Shown in pieces: positions 1 to 6,725 of a DNA stretch of 19,629 bases. Under the pieces are notes generated by a model. That model saw only the letters and a program-made list of their open reading frames with translations. It was not told the DNA's origin and searched no databases. How positions within the stretch are numbered: the stretch's first letter is position 1; every line of letters starts with the position of its first letter. The position numbers were made by a program, and so were the translations under genes. Source of the DNA: RSA11 sp965652565 (GTDB lineage Bacteria; Actinomycetota; Thermoleophilia; Solirubrobacterales; 70-9); assembly GCA_965652565.1 (NCBI GenBank), contig CBFGWL010000058.1, positions 1-19,629 of the forward strand, given 5' to 3'.

Positions 1-553
1 GGCGCACCTGCAGCTCGGCGAGCCGCTCGCGCTGGAGCTCGACGGCGAGCTCGAGGCGGCGGGTCACGTCGAGCGTCTCGAGCAGGCGGCGCTTGTCGTC
101 CAGCGAGACGTCGGGGCTGTAGCCGATGGTGTCGGCGAGGGCACCTGGCTCGTTGATCGTGCGGAGGAAGGCGGCCACGCGGCCGTCGTCGCCGCGCAGC
201 TCGAGGATCTCCTCGACGACCGCGCGGTACTCGCGCTCAAGCTCTTGGGTGCGCTCATCAGTGGGCACCCCATCGTGGATCGGTTCGACCTCGATGCGCA
301 GCTCGCCGTCGGGACCGGAGACCGCGGCGCCCGGGACGCCGCGCTCCAGGCCGGTCACGGTCACGGCCGTGACGCCGCCCGGGAGGCGGCTGCGCTCGAC
401 GACCTCGGCGATCGTGCCGACGCGCGCGTAGTCCCCATCCTCCTTGCGCGGCAAGAGGAGCACACGCTCGCCCCTGGCCACGTCGGCCGAGATGGAGACG
501 GTCATATTCGGGAAGACGACGCTTTCGTCGAGGGGGACAAGAAGAAGCTTCAT
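1..553 (-). CDS. lon: Lon protease, N-terminal part (truncated by window edge)
   Basis: ATP-dependent cytoplasmic protease that degrades misfolded and regulatory proteins. Only the first 184 codons are visible, and the frame runs off the left edge without a stop. The product starts MKLLLVPLDESVVFPNMTVS, which has the VVFP-x-M pattern that opens the LON substrate-binding domain. It continues through the beta-rich first half to a helical stretch (about residues 105-184) with the DDKRRLLETLDVTRRLEL pattern typical of the end of the LON domain and the start of the coiled-coil linker. Full-length Lon is about 800 residues, so the AAA+ and Ser/Lys protease domains would lie to the left. The ATG at 553 is the only good start. 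No strong ribosome site is seen; a weak GCAGG lies upstream. A perfect palindrome 28 bases upstream (581-599) is a candidate operator. The family call is firm; the intactness of the rest cannot be judged. Confidence 0.88.
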   Translation of the reverse strand, partial: MKLLLVPLDESVVFPNMTVSISADVARGERVLLLPRKEDGDYARVGTIAEVVERSRLPGGVTAVTVTGLERGVPGAAVSGPDGELRIEVEPIHDGVPTDERTQELEREYRAVVEEILELRGDDGRVAAFLRTINEPGALADTIGYSPDVSLDDKRRLLETLDVTRRLELAVELQRERLAELQVR

Positions 554-572
554 GCGGGGGCCTGCTTTCGCT

Positions 573-599
573 CGTATAGCTACTTCACTTTGTGAAGTA
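573..599 (-). promoter_or_regulatory. Candidate lon operator/promoter: perfect 8-bp inverted repeat
   Basis: TACTTCAC (581-588) and GTGAAGTA (592-599) form a perfect inverted repeat around three bases. It lies 28 bases upstream of the lon ATG. On the minus strand a -10-like TATACG (573-578) follows it directly, so the palindrome would sit in the -35/-10 spacer or over the -35 region, a place where repressors and MerR-family regulators bind. The arms match neither the HspR HAIR consensus (CTTGAGT-N7-ACTCAAG) nor CIRCE (TTAGCACTC-N9-GAGTGCTAA). The -35 element is not recognisable. The palindrome is seen directly; its role as a lon operator is inference. Confidence 0.45.
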
Positions 600-612
600 A
601 TGGTAGCGCGGT

Positions 613-760
613 GATCTCGCGGGCGCGGCCTCGCGAATGCGCAGTTACGACGATCCCGTCGTCACAACTGCGATCTCGTGAACCGCCCCGTCACGAGTGC
701 GCGATTGCGTCCATCCCATCGTCGTAACTGCGATCTCGCGCCTCCGGGCGCTCGCGAGTT
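613..760. repeat. Tandem ~60-bp repeat units with conserved hairpins
   Basis: Three units begin with the same GATCTCGYG word at 613, 672 and 732, giving periods of 59 and 60 bases; the third unit is partial. Each unit opens with a small hairpin: TCGCG 617-621 with CGCGA 632-636; CTCGTGA 675-681 with TCACGAG 691-697; CTCGCG 735-740 with CGCGAG 753-758. The arms differ between units but remain complementary, so the changes compensate. A second inverted pair, CGCAGTT 640-646 with AACTGCG 666-672, lies in unit one. A longer 15-bp exact inverted pair joins 640-654 to 718-732. No reading frame explains this. It looks like an intergenic palindromic repeat family, of unknown function. Confidence 0.6.
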
Positions 761-788
761 CAAAGCGACGTAGGCGGCATGCCGCGGG

Positions 789-806
789 TGACCGGCGAAC
801 CGGTCA
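789..806. other. Short perfect hairpin upstream of the MFS gene
   Basis: TGACCGG (789-795) and CCGGTCA (800-806) form a 7-bp stem with a CGAA loop, 100 bases before the MFS start at 907. No T-run follows, so it is a poor intrinsic terminator. It could be an operator or an untranslated-leader structure. With the repeats at 613-760 and the palindrome at 581-599, this accounts for what I see in the gene-free stretch 554-906. Confidence 0.35.
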
Positions 807-906
807 GCGTGCTGGCGGCTATCAGCTACGTGCTTCGCGCATAAAGCGACCCGAAGGTCGTCGCCGACGATAGCAGCGGCGTTCCCTGGGTAATCCCCCG
901 GGCATC

Positions 907-2799
907 ATGGAGTCGAGCGCGGCGCCGGCCGACGACGAGCGTCGGTTCAAGAAGATCAAGACGAAGGTCCCGGCGCGGCTCGACCGTCTCCCGTGGTCCG
1001 GCTTTCACTGGCGCGTGGTCTTCGGCCTCGGGGTCGTCTGGATCCTCGACGGGCTCGAGGTCACGATCATCGGCTTCCTCGCGCCGACCCTGGTCTCGCC
1101 TGACAGCGGCATCGCGCTGAAGGACAGCCACATCGCGCTCGCGCAGTCGCTCTACGTCGCGGGCGCCTGTTCGGGCGCCCTCTTCTTCGGCCAGCTCACG
1201 GACCGCTTCGGGCGCAAGAAGCTCTTTTTGGTCACGCTGGCCCTGTATCTGACGGCGGTGGTGCTCACCGCGATCTCCTGGACGCCGTGGTGGTTCCTCG
1301 CGATGCGCTTCTTCACCGGCGCGGGCATCGGCGGTGAGTACGCGGCGATCAACTCGGCGATCGACGAGCTGATCCCGGCGCGGGCCCGCGGGCGCATCGA
1401 TTTGCTCATCAACGGCTCGTTCTGGCTCGGCGCTGTGCTCGGCGGCCTGCTCTCGCTCGTGCTCCTGCGCGAGTCGCTCTTCGCGATCGACGTCGGCTGG
1501 CGGCTCTCCTTCGCCCTCGGCGCGCTGCTCGGCATCGGCATCCTGATCGTCCGCCGCCACGTCCCGGAGAGCCCGCGATGGCTCTTCATCCACGGCCGTG
1601 AGGAGGAAGCGGAGCGGATCGTCGACCAGATCGAGGCGGGTGTGCGCGAGGACACCGGCCAGGAGCTCGAGGAGCCCGCCGACGAGATCACCGTCCGCCA
1701 GCGCAAGACGATCCCGTTCCGGCAGATCGCCAAGACCGCCTTCCTCGTCTACCCGAAGCGCGCCGTGCTCGGCCTCTCGCTCTTCATCGGCCAGGCCTTC
1801 CTCTACAACGCGGTCACGGTCACGCTCGGCCTCACGCTGAGCACCTACTTCGGCGTGGCCGCGAACCAGGTCGGCCTCTTCTACGCGGTGTTCGCGGCGG
1901 GCAACTTCCTCGGCCCGGTCTTGCTGGGCAAGCTCTTCGACACGGTCGGGCGCAAGCCGATGATCGCCGGTACATACCTGATCTCCGGCGTGATGCTGAT
2001 CGGCGTCGCGCTGATGATCGGCGCGTGCAACCCGAACAGCTGCGAGAACCAGTTCTCCGACTGGACGCTCACGCTGGCGCTCGGCGCGACCTTCTTCTTC
2101 GCCTCGGCGGGCGCGAGCTCGGCCTATCTGACCGTCAGCGAGATCTTCCCGATGGAGGTGCGCGCGCTCGCGATCGCCTTCTTCTACGCCGTCGGCACGG
2201 CGATCGGCGGGATCACCGGCCCGCAGGTCTTCGAGCGTCTCGGCCAGGACAGCACGGACGGCCTGCAGCTCGCCTACCTGATCGGCGCAGGCGTGATGAT
2301 CGCCGGCGGCATCGTCGAGCTCATCCTCGGCGTGCGAGCCGAGGGGCGCCAGCTCGAGGACATCGCCAAACCGATCACCGCCGAGGAGGCGGACGCCGAG
2401 GAGGAAGAGGGCGCGGAGGAGCCGGAACCTGAACGCGACGAGGCACGGGAGGTGATCGAGCGTCGCCACCGCGAGCGCGCCGCGCGCCGGCGACGGCTCG
2501 GCCTCGGGCCGGGCACCGCGACGCCCTCGCCGTTCATCGGCATGCCGGGGCGCACCGACGAGACGTGGCTCGACCGTGAGATCGAGCTCATCGGCCGCGC
2601 GCTCGTCGAAGGCGGCGAGGCGCGCCGCGACGAACTCGCCCGCCGCGTCGGCGCGCGCTACTGGGGCCCCGGGCGCTTCCGTGTCGCGCTGCGCGAGGCG
2701 GTCGCCGAGGGGTACGCCGAGCGCATCGGCCGCAACCACTTCCGGGCCGGCCCGAACGCTCCGCAGCCCGCGGGCGCCGGCGCCGAGGAGAGCTCGTGA
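907..2799 (+). CDS. MFS transporter (sugar/metabolite symporter type) with C-terminal winged-helix-like domain
   Basis: Inner-membrane major-facilitator transporter of 630 residues. A cytoplasmic N-terminus with the DRLPWSGFHW motif precedes about 12 membrane segments over residues 35-475. Family marks include DRFGRKK at 99-105 (loop 2-3), RGR at 161-163, PESPRWL at 220-226 (end of the N-half) and D345-x3-GRKP in the loop of the C-half. The substrate cannot be read from the sequence; sugar, aromatic acid or other metabolite uptake is possible. After the last membrane segment comes an acidic/basic linker (about 492-545) and a globular tail (about 553-614, from ETWLDREIEL through the RYWGPGRFRVALREAV region to RIGRNHF) that reads like a small winged-helix domain. 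This makes the protein roughly 150 residues longer than a usual family member. The ATG at 907 has no clear Shine-Dalgarno site. The stop overlaps the start of the next gene by four bases, so the two are probably coupled. Confidence 0.85.
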   Translation: MESSAAPADDERRFKKIKTKVPARLDRLPWSGFHWRVVFGLGVVWILDGLEVTIIGFLAPTLVSPDSGIALKDSHIALAQSLYVAGACSGALFFGQLTDRFGRKKLFLVTLALYLTAVVLTAISWTPWWFLAMRFFTGAGIGGEYAAINSAIDELIPARARGRIDLLINGSFWLGAVLGGLLSLVLLRESLFAIDVGWRLSFALGALLGIGILIVRRHVPESPRWLFIHGREEEAERIVDQIEAGVREDTGQELEEPADEITVRQRKTIPFRQIAKTAFLVYPKRAVLGLSLFIGQAFLYNAVTVTLGLTLSTYFGVAANQVGLFYAVFAAGNFLGPVLLGKLFDTVGRKPMIAGTYLISGVMLIGVALMIGACNPNSCENQFSDWTLTLALGATFFFASAGASSAYLTVSEIFPMEVRALAIAFFYAVGTAIGGITGPQVFERLGQDSTDGLQLAYLIGAGVMIAGGIVELILGVRAEGRQLEDIAKPITAEEADAEEEEGAEEPEPERDEAREVIERRHRERAARRRRLGLGPGTATPSPFIGMPGRTDETWLDREIELIGRALVEGGEARRDELARRVGARYWGPGRFRVALREAVAEGYAERIGRNHFRAGPNAPQPAGAGAEESS

Positions 2800-3074
2800 G
2801 CGCCGCGCACATGAGCCGGCCAGGCGCCGCCGCGGGCACACCGCCGCTCGCCTGCCGCATCACCGGCCACCGGCTGCGTTTCTGGGCCGAGGGCGAGAAG
2901 ATGCGCTGGTGCTGCGAGCGCTGCGACTTCGAGGGGGCGAAGGTCTATTCCTCCGCTGAGCTCGCGACCCGCTACGCGCGCGGCCTCGACCGCGAGGACC
3001 GGGACAAGCTCGGCAAGCGCTCCCCCATCTCGATGCTCCTCCTGCGCTTCGCGCGCCGCGGCCGCAAGCGGTGA
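2796..3074 (+). CDS. Small zinc-ribbon-like protein, function unknown
   Basis: 92 residues, starting at a GTG that overlaps the MFS stop as GTGA (2796-2799). An ATG at 2811 is an alternative start. The N-terminal half has a C20-x4-H25 pair and a W38-C39-C40-x2-C43 knuckle, which together could bind one zinc ion. A basic C-terminal tail follows (RFARRGRKR). The middle (KVYSSAELATRYARGLDREDRDKLGKRSP) is charged and probably helical. There is no signal peptide and no clear membrane segment. I do not recognise a named family. The four-base overlap implies co-expression with the transporter, so it may regulate or partner it; this is inference from position only. Confidence 0.7.
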   Translation: MSAAHMSRPGAAAGTPPLACRITGHRLRFWAEGEKMRWCCERCDFEGAKVYSSAELATRYARGLDREDRDKLGKRSPISMLLLRFARRGRKR

Positions 3075-3078
3075 TGGA

Positions 3079-3117
3079 CGCCCCTGAGTCAGGGACACTC
3101 GGAGTCGATCAGGGGCG
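3079..3117. terminator. Candidate bidirectional terminator between convergent genes
   Basis: CGCCCCTGA (3079-3087) pairs perfectly with TCAGGGGCG (3109-3117), leaving a 21-base loop. It lies in the 34-base gap between the convergent genes ending at 3074 and 3109, and the right arm covers the stop codon of the minus-strand gene. The left arm can also pair with TCAGGG at 3089-3094, though that would leave only a one-base loop. There is no T-tract, as is common for GC-rich actinobacterial terminators. Confidence 0.4.
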
Positions 3118-3426
3118 CGGAATCGGGAGCTTGAAACGGACGCGCTCGGGGTCCAGCTTCGAGATCAGCGGCAGGCGCAGGGCGCGCGCGATCCGGTAGG
3201 TCCAGGCGTACGGCCAGGGGACGGGGACTTCCGCGCTGAACCTGTTGACGCGCTCGTCCCGGGCGATCAGCTCCACGTCGATCCGCGAGCTCGGCAGGAC
3301 GATGCCCTGCGGCCGCCCGACGCGCACGACGCGCACGGCGGTCGGACCGCCGCCGGAGGCCGCGCGCCGCGCATCACGCACGACGCGGCGGATGAGGAAC
3401 GGGTTCAGGTAGCGAAGCCGCGACAC
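3109..3426 (-). CDS. Hypothetical protein, 105 residues
   Basis: I do not recognise a family. The product starts (GTG) MSRLRYLNPFLIRRVVRDARR and is rich in Arg, Pro and Val. It has two short stretches that read as beta-strands (TAVRVVRVGR, GIVLPSSRIDVEL) and a PVPWPYAWTYRIARALRLP segment. No signal peptide, membrane helix or metal site is evident. Evidence that it is real: a complete frame in an otherwise gene-free gap, a structured hairpin exactly at its convergent end, and a composition that looks protein-like rather than shadow-like. It is transcribed alone, divergent from the SDR gene at 3580 and convergent with the zinc-ribbon gene. No Shine-Dalgarno site stands out, so the start is uncertain. 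Confidence 0.6.
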   Translation of the reverse strand: MSRLRYLNPFLIRRVVRDARRAASGGGPTAVRVVRVGRPQGIVLPSSRIDVELIARDERVNRFSAEVPVPWPYAWTYRIARALRLPLISKLDPERVRFKLPIPRP

Positions 3427-3524
3427 GGGCGGCGGGTACCCCAGCCGAACGGGGTGGAATCGCAGCGACCGCCGGCGCGGCGCCCCAGGGCGGCTCGGAG
3501 GCGACTCGACATCGCGGCGAAACG

Positions 3525-3546
3525 GCGGGCCGGAAGTCTGGCCCGC
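3525..3546. other. GC-rich hairpin in the divergent intergenic region
   Basis: GCGGGCC (3525-3531) and GGCCCGC (3540-3546) form a perfect 7-bp stem with an 8-base loop, some 34 bases before the SDR gene and within the 153-base gap between divergent genes. It may be a leader structure or operator for the SDR gene. No T-run follows. Nothing else is visible in 3427-3579. Confidence 0.35.
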
Positions 3547-3579
3547 GCGAGCTAGGCGAAGCGGTTACCGATCCTTAAC

Positions 3580-4839
3580 TTGGCTCGCGTGAACCGCAGC
3601 AACCATGGCCGTGTGAACGCATTCGATACCTCGAACGACGCGCCCGGGATCGTGCTCACCGGAGCGACCGGATTCCTCGGCGGCGAGGTCCTCGCCCGCC
3701 TGCTCGAGCGCGACAACCGGACGATCTACGTGCTGATCCGCGCCCGCGACCACGCCGAGGCCGACAAACGCCTGCGGCAGACGATCGTCGGGCTGCTCGG
3801 CCGCGCGGAACCGTGGATGCACCGCACCGTGGCGATCGCCGCCGACCTCGAGCGCGCCGACATGGGCCTCGACGGCTGGCAGCGCCAGTGGCTGGCGGAA
3901 CGCGCGGAGTGGATCATCCACTGCGCCGCGTCGGTCTCCTTCACGCTTGGGCTCGCCGACTCGCGGCGCATCAACGTGGAGGGCACGCGCCGGATGGTCG
4001 AGCTCGCCCAGCTCGCCGACGCCCTCGGCGGGCTGCGTTGCCTCACCCACATCTCGACCGCGTACGTGGCGGGCACGACGCGCGGGACGTTCACCGAGGA
4101 CGACCTCGACGTCGGCCAAGGCTTTCGCAACGCGTACGAGGGGTCCAAGCTGGAGGCCGAACAGGCGCTACGGCGGTACGGCCGCGACCTCCCCATCCAG
4201 GTGATGCGGCCAAGCATCGTCGTCGGCGATTCGCGCACCGGCTGGACCCCGGCCTTCAACGTCCTCTACTGGCCGTTGCGCGCCTTCGCCCATGGCGCGT
4301 ACTCGATCCTCCCGGGGCGGCGCTCCGCGCCGGTCGACGTGGTCCCCGTGGACTTCGTCGCCGACGCGATCCTCGCGCTCGGCGGCCGACCGGGGACGAC
4401 CTACCACCTGACGGCGTCCGAGCGGGCGAGCACGATCGGCGAGTTGGTCGACCTCGCCTGCGCGCGCTTCGAGCGCCCCGCACCCCGGCTCATCCCCTAC
4501 GCGCTCTACCGGGTGGGCCTGCATCCGCTCCTCGTGCGGACCGGCAAGCAGGGCCGCCGCAAGGCGCTGCGGCGCAGCGAAGCGTTCTTCCCCTACTTCT
4601 CGATCGGCGCCCGCTACGACAACCAGCGCGCACGAGCGGCCCTCCAGGGAACCGGGATCGAGGTCCCGCCGCTGAGCGAGTACTTCGACCGCCTCGTCGA
4701 CTACGCGTTGCGCGCCGACTGGGGCCACGCTCCGCTCCCGCGCCACCACCTGCACGGCGTGCTCCACCCGCGCGCGCGCCAGCACGGCGGCCGGCGCCGC
4801 GCGCGGCCGAGCACGGGCACGCACCGGGTGCTGGGATGA
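3580..4839 (+). CDS. Extended SDR / thioester-reductase-like (NAD-binding_4) protein
   Basis: NAD(P)-dependent oxidoreductase of the extended short-chain dehydrogenase group, closest in pattern to the 'male sterility' or thioester reductase domain found in fatty acyl-CoA reductases and at the end of carboxylic acid reductases. Residues numbered from the TTG at 3580: Rossmann motif GATGFLG at 28-34, the acidic/basic strand end YVLIRAR at 50-56, HCAA at 114-117, HISTAYVAG at 157-165 (catalytic Ser/Thr) and the Y186-x3-K190 pair. The C-terminal part (about 300-400) fits a substrate-binding lobe, then a disordered Arg-rich tail. It stands alone with no carrier protein or adenylation domain, so it is probably not part of an assembly line. 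Its substrate is unknown; a lipid or acyl thioester is the family-based guess. GTG at 3589 or 3613 are alternative starts, and none has a good ribosome site. Confidence 0.8.
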   Translation: MARVNRSNHGRVNAFDTSNDAPGIVLTGATGFLGGEVLARLLERDNRTIYVLIRARDHAEADKRLRQTIVGLLGRAEPWMHRTVAIAADLERADMGLDGWQRQWLAERAEWIIHCAASVSFTLGLADSRRINVEGTRRMVELAQLADALGGLRCLTHISTAYVAGTTRGTFTEDDLDVGQGFRNAYEGSKLEAEQALRRYGRDLPIQVMRPSIVVGDSRTGWTPAFNVLYWPLRAFAHGAYSILPGRRSAPVDVVPVDFVADAILALGGRPGTTYHLTASERASTIGELVDLACARFERPAPRLIPYALYRVGLHPLLVRTGKQGRRKALRRSEAFFPYFSIGARYDNQRARAALQGTGIEVPPLSEYFDRLVDYALRADWGHAPLPRHHLHGVLHPRARQHGGRRRARPSTGTHRVLG

Positions 4840-4844
4840 TGCGC

Positions 4845-5606
4845 TCAGGACGAGACGGGGAGCGCCAGCGCCTCGCCGGGCGCGAGCACACGCAGCTCGC
4901 TCGCCGGCGCCAGCTCGCCCAGGTGACGGCGGAGCTCCGCCGGGGGGCGCTCGAGCACGGCCGGACGCCGCCGGTGCAGATCGGCGCGCGCGTAGGTGCC
5001 CCAGTGCACCGGCACGACGAGGCGCGCCCGCAGGCGGGCCGCCGCCTCAGCCGCACGACGGCCGTCGAGATGGCCCTTGCCCGGCGCCCCTCCCCACGCG
5101 CCGATCGGCAGCAGCGCGACGTCGACGCCCGCTAGCTCCGCCATCTCGTCGAAGAGGTCGGTGTCGCCCGGGTAGTACACCCGCAGCCCACTCGCGCGCA
5201 CCTCGTAGCCGAGCGCGGGCCGGCGGCGCCCGACGGGCCAGCGGCGCCCGTCGTGACGCGCGGGCGTAGCGACAACCCGCGCGTTCCCGATGCGCACCTC
5301 CTCCCCGGCCTCAACCTCGCGCACGTCCCGCAAGCCGCGGGCGCGCACGAACCAGCCGCAGCCGCGCGGCACGACGACCGGCACGTCGCGGCCGACTCGC
5401 CGTAGCGAGGGGTAGTCGAGGTGGTCGGCATGCGGGTGCGAGATCAGCACGGCGTCGACGCCCCGTGGCGGGGCCGGCGCCCCACCGGGCACGCGCGTGA
5501 TGAACCCGACGATCCGCGTGCGCAACACGGGGTCGGTGAGCAGTCGCGTGCCGCCCACCTCGAGCAGGACGCTGCCGTGCCCGACGTAGGTGAGCCGGCC
5601 GCTCAT
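4845..5606 (-). CDS. Metallo-beta-lactamase-fold hydrolase (UlaG / NAPE-PLD-like)
   Basis: Cytoplasmic metal-dependent hydrolase of 253 residues. The signature H57-P-H59-A-D61-H62 is intact, followed by H118, the metal-bridging D148 in PGDTD, H179 and H201 in PVHWGTY. These are the expected ligands of a dinuclear site in the Lactamase_B_2 group. That group includes UlaG lactonases and N-acyl-phosphatidylethanolamine phospholipase D, and the opening LTYVGHGSVLLEVGGTRLLTDP strand pattern is shared with both. The substrate cannot be told. Its ATG overlaps the stop of the flippase-like gene by four bases (5603-5606), so it is the second gene of a coupled pair. If the partner handles lipids, a lipid-derived substrate would fit, but this is inference. 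Length is normal for the family. Confidence 0.85.
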   Translation of the reverse strand: MSGRLTYVGHGSVLLEVGGTRLLTDPVLRTRIVGFITRVPGGAPAPPRGVDAVLISHPHADHLDYPSLRRVGRDVPVVVPRGCGWFVRARGLRDVREVEAGEEVRIGNARVVATPARHDGRRWPVGRRRPALGYEVRASGLRVYYPGDTDLFDEMAELAGVDVALLPIGAWGGAPGKGHLDGRRAAEAAARLRARLVVPVHWGTYARADLHRRRPAVLERPPAELRRHLGELAPASELRVLAPGEALALPVSS

Positions 5607-6691
5607 TGGCGCGCGAGCCAGCGCCGGTGGGCTGCGTAGGCGCCCAGCCCGATCGGCAGCAGCATCCAGTACGAGAACAGCCGGTAGGCCAGCGTGGCGA
5701 GCACGGCCGCGCCCGCGCCGACCCCGGCGAGCACCAGGGTCGCCGTGAGCCCCGCCTCAACGAACCCCAGGCCGCCCGGCGTGAGCGGGACCTGCGCGAG
5801 CACCTGCGCCGCGCAGAAGGCGAGCAGGACGAGGAACGGGCGGGGCGTGGCCCCCACGGCCGCGAGCGCGGCGAGCAGCGTCGCGTAGTCGAAGGCCCAG
5901 CGCGCGAGCGAGATCGAGACCGCCTGGCGCCAGCGCGGGCCGAGCGTCGCCAGCAACCGGTCGCGCTCGCGCGTGAGTCGCTCCGGCAGCCCGCGCAGCG
6001 GCGGCGAGCCGCGCCGCAGCCTGTTGCGCAGCCGCTGCACCTGGGTCCCGACCCAGCGCAGGGGCTTGTCGTAGGCGAAGGCCGCGATCCCCGCGGCCAC
6101 GAGGATCAGGAACACCGCCAGGCCGATGATCATCGCCTCGACGAGCCCGGGCGCGACCGGGCCGCCCAGCACCGCCGGCAGGGCCAGCACGGGCAGCACC
6201 AGCACGACGGCGAAGGTGAGCAGGTTGACCGCCGTTATCCCCGCCACCGCCCGGGCGCGCTCGATCCCCGACTCGACGAGCATCCGGTACTGCAACGCCG
6301 CGCCCACCGCCCCGCCCGCGGGGGCGATCCTCGCCATCGCGTTGCCCGCGAGCTGCGAGTTGATCACCGGCACCCACGGCGCATCGTGCAGCGCGATCCG
6401 CTGAACGACCCACAGACAGGCGAGCGCCAGCCCCTGTAGAACGGCCATCACCGGGAACCACAGTGGCTCGATCTCCTGCAGATCACGCCAGGAGCCGAGC
6501 ACGTCGAGCAGGCTCGGCGCCACCAGATAGAGGGAGATCCCGGTGACCGCAAGCCAGAAAACGGTGCGGCGCAGACTCGGGGCGCGGCTCTCCGCCTCCG
6601 CTTCGCCGCGCTCGATCTCCCCCTCGGGATCGCCGCGCTCGGCGATCAATCGCTCGACGCGATCGCCGATGCGCTCGCGGACCTCGTTCAT
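5603..6691 (-). CDS. Flippase-like integral membrane protein (LPG synthase TM-region family)
   Basis: 362-residue polytopic membrane protein of the family that includes the transmembrane part of lysylphosphatidylglycerol synthase (MprF) and stand-alone UPF0104 proteins. About 40 charged N-terminal residues come first, then about eight membrane helices (roughly 43-62, 78-97, 110-135, 148-172, 184-206, 258-280, 284-302, 316-350). The family motif PLTPGGLGFVEAG is at 302-314, and a related NAMARIAPAGGAVG motif is at 117-130. A basic cytoplasmic loop at about 208-245 links the halves. The MprF catalytic synthase domain is absent, so a lipid or polyprenol-linked translocation role is more likely than aminoacyl transfer; this is inference. 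It is the first gene of an operon with the MBL hydrolase and starts 34 bases from the divergent histidine kinase gene. Confidence 0.82.
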   Translation of the reverse strand: MNEVRERIGDRVERLIAERGDPEGEIERGEAEAESRAPSLRRTVFWLAVTGISLYLVAPSLLDVLGSWRDLQEIEPLWFPVMAVLQGLALACLWVVQRIALHDAPWVPVINSQLAGNAMARIAPAGGAVGAALQYRMLVESGIERARAVAGITAVNLLTFAVVLVLPVLALPAVLGGPVAPGLVEAMIIGLAVFLILVAAGIAAFAYDKPLRWVGTQVQRLRNRLRRGSPPLRGLPERLTRERDRLLATLGPRWRQAVSISLARWAFDYATLLAALAAVGATPRPFLVLLAFCAAQVLAQVPLTPGGLGFVEAGLTATLVLAGVGAGAAVLATLAYRLFSYWMLLPIGLGAYAAHRRWLARQ

Positions 6692-6696
6692 CGGGG

Positions 6697-6716
6697 GCGA
6701 TCATCGCTGATAATCA
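6697..6716. promoter_or_regulatory. Divergent promoter/operator region with two adjacent palindromes
   Basis: The whole gap between the flippase-like gene and the kinase gene is 34 bases. It holds GCGAT-c-ATCGC (6697-6707) and, touching it, TGAT-a-ATCA (6708-6716). GATAAT at 6709-6714 matches a -10 box at five of six positions for the kinase gene, and the same bases read GATTAT on the other strand. No good -35 is visible either way, and both leaders would be short. A shared symmetric control site is inferred. Confidence 0.35.
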
Positions 6717-6725
6717 GGCGGAGGG

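Noticed and set aside
245..595. Plus-strand frame of 116 residues over the lon start
   Set aside because: It is opposite the conserved LON domain on the minus strand and has no recognisable features.
826..2841. Long minus-strand open frame antisense to the MFS gene
   Set aside because: The plus strand encodes a clear transporter with membrane helices and family motifs; the antisense product is a low-complexity Arg/Glu/Asp-rich shadow caused by GC bias.
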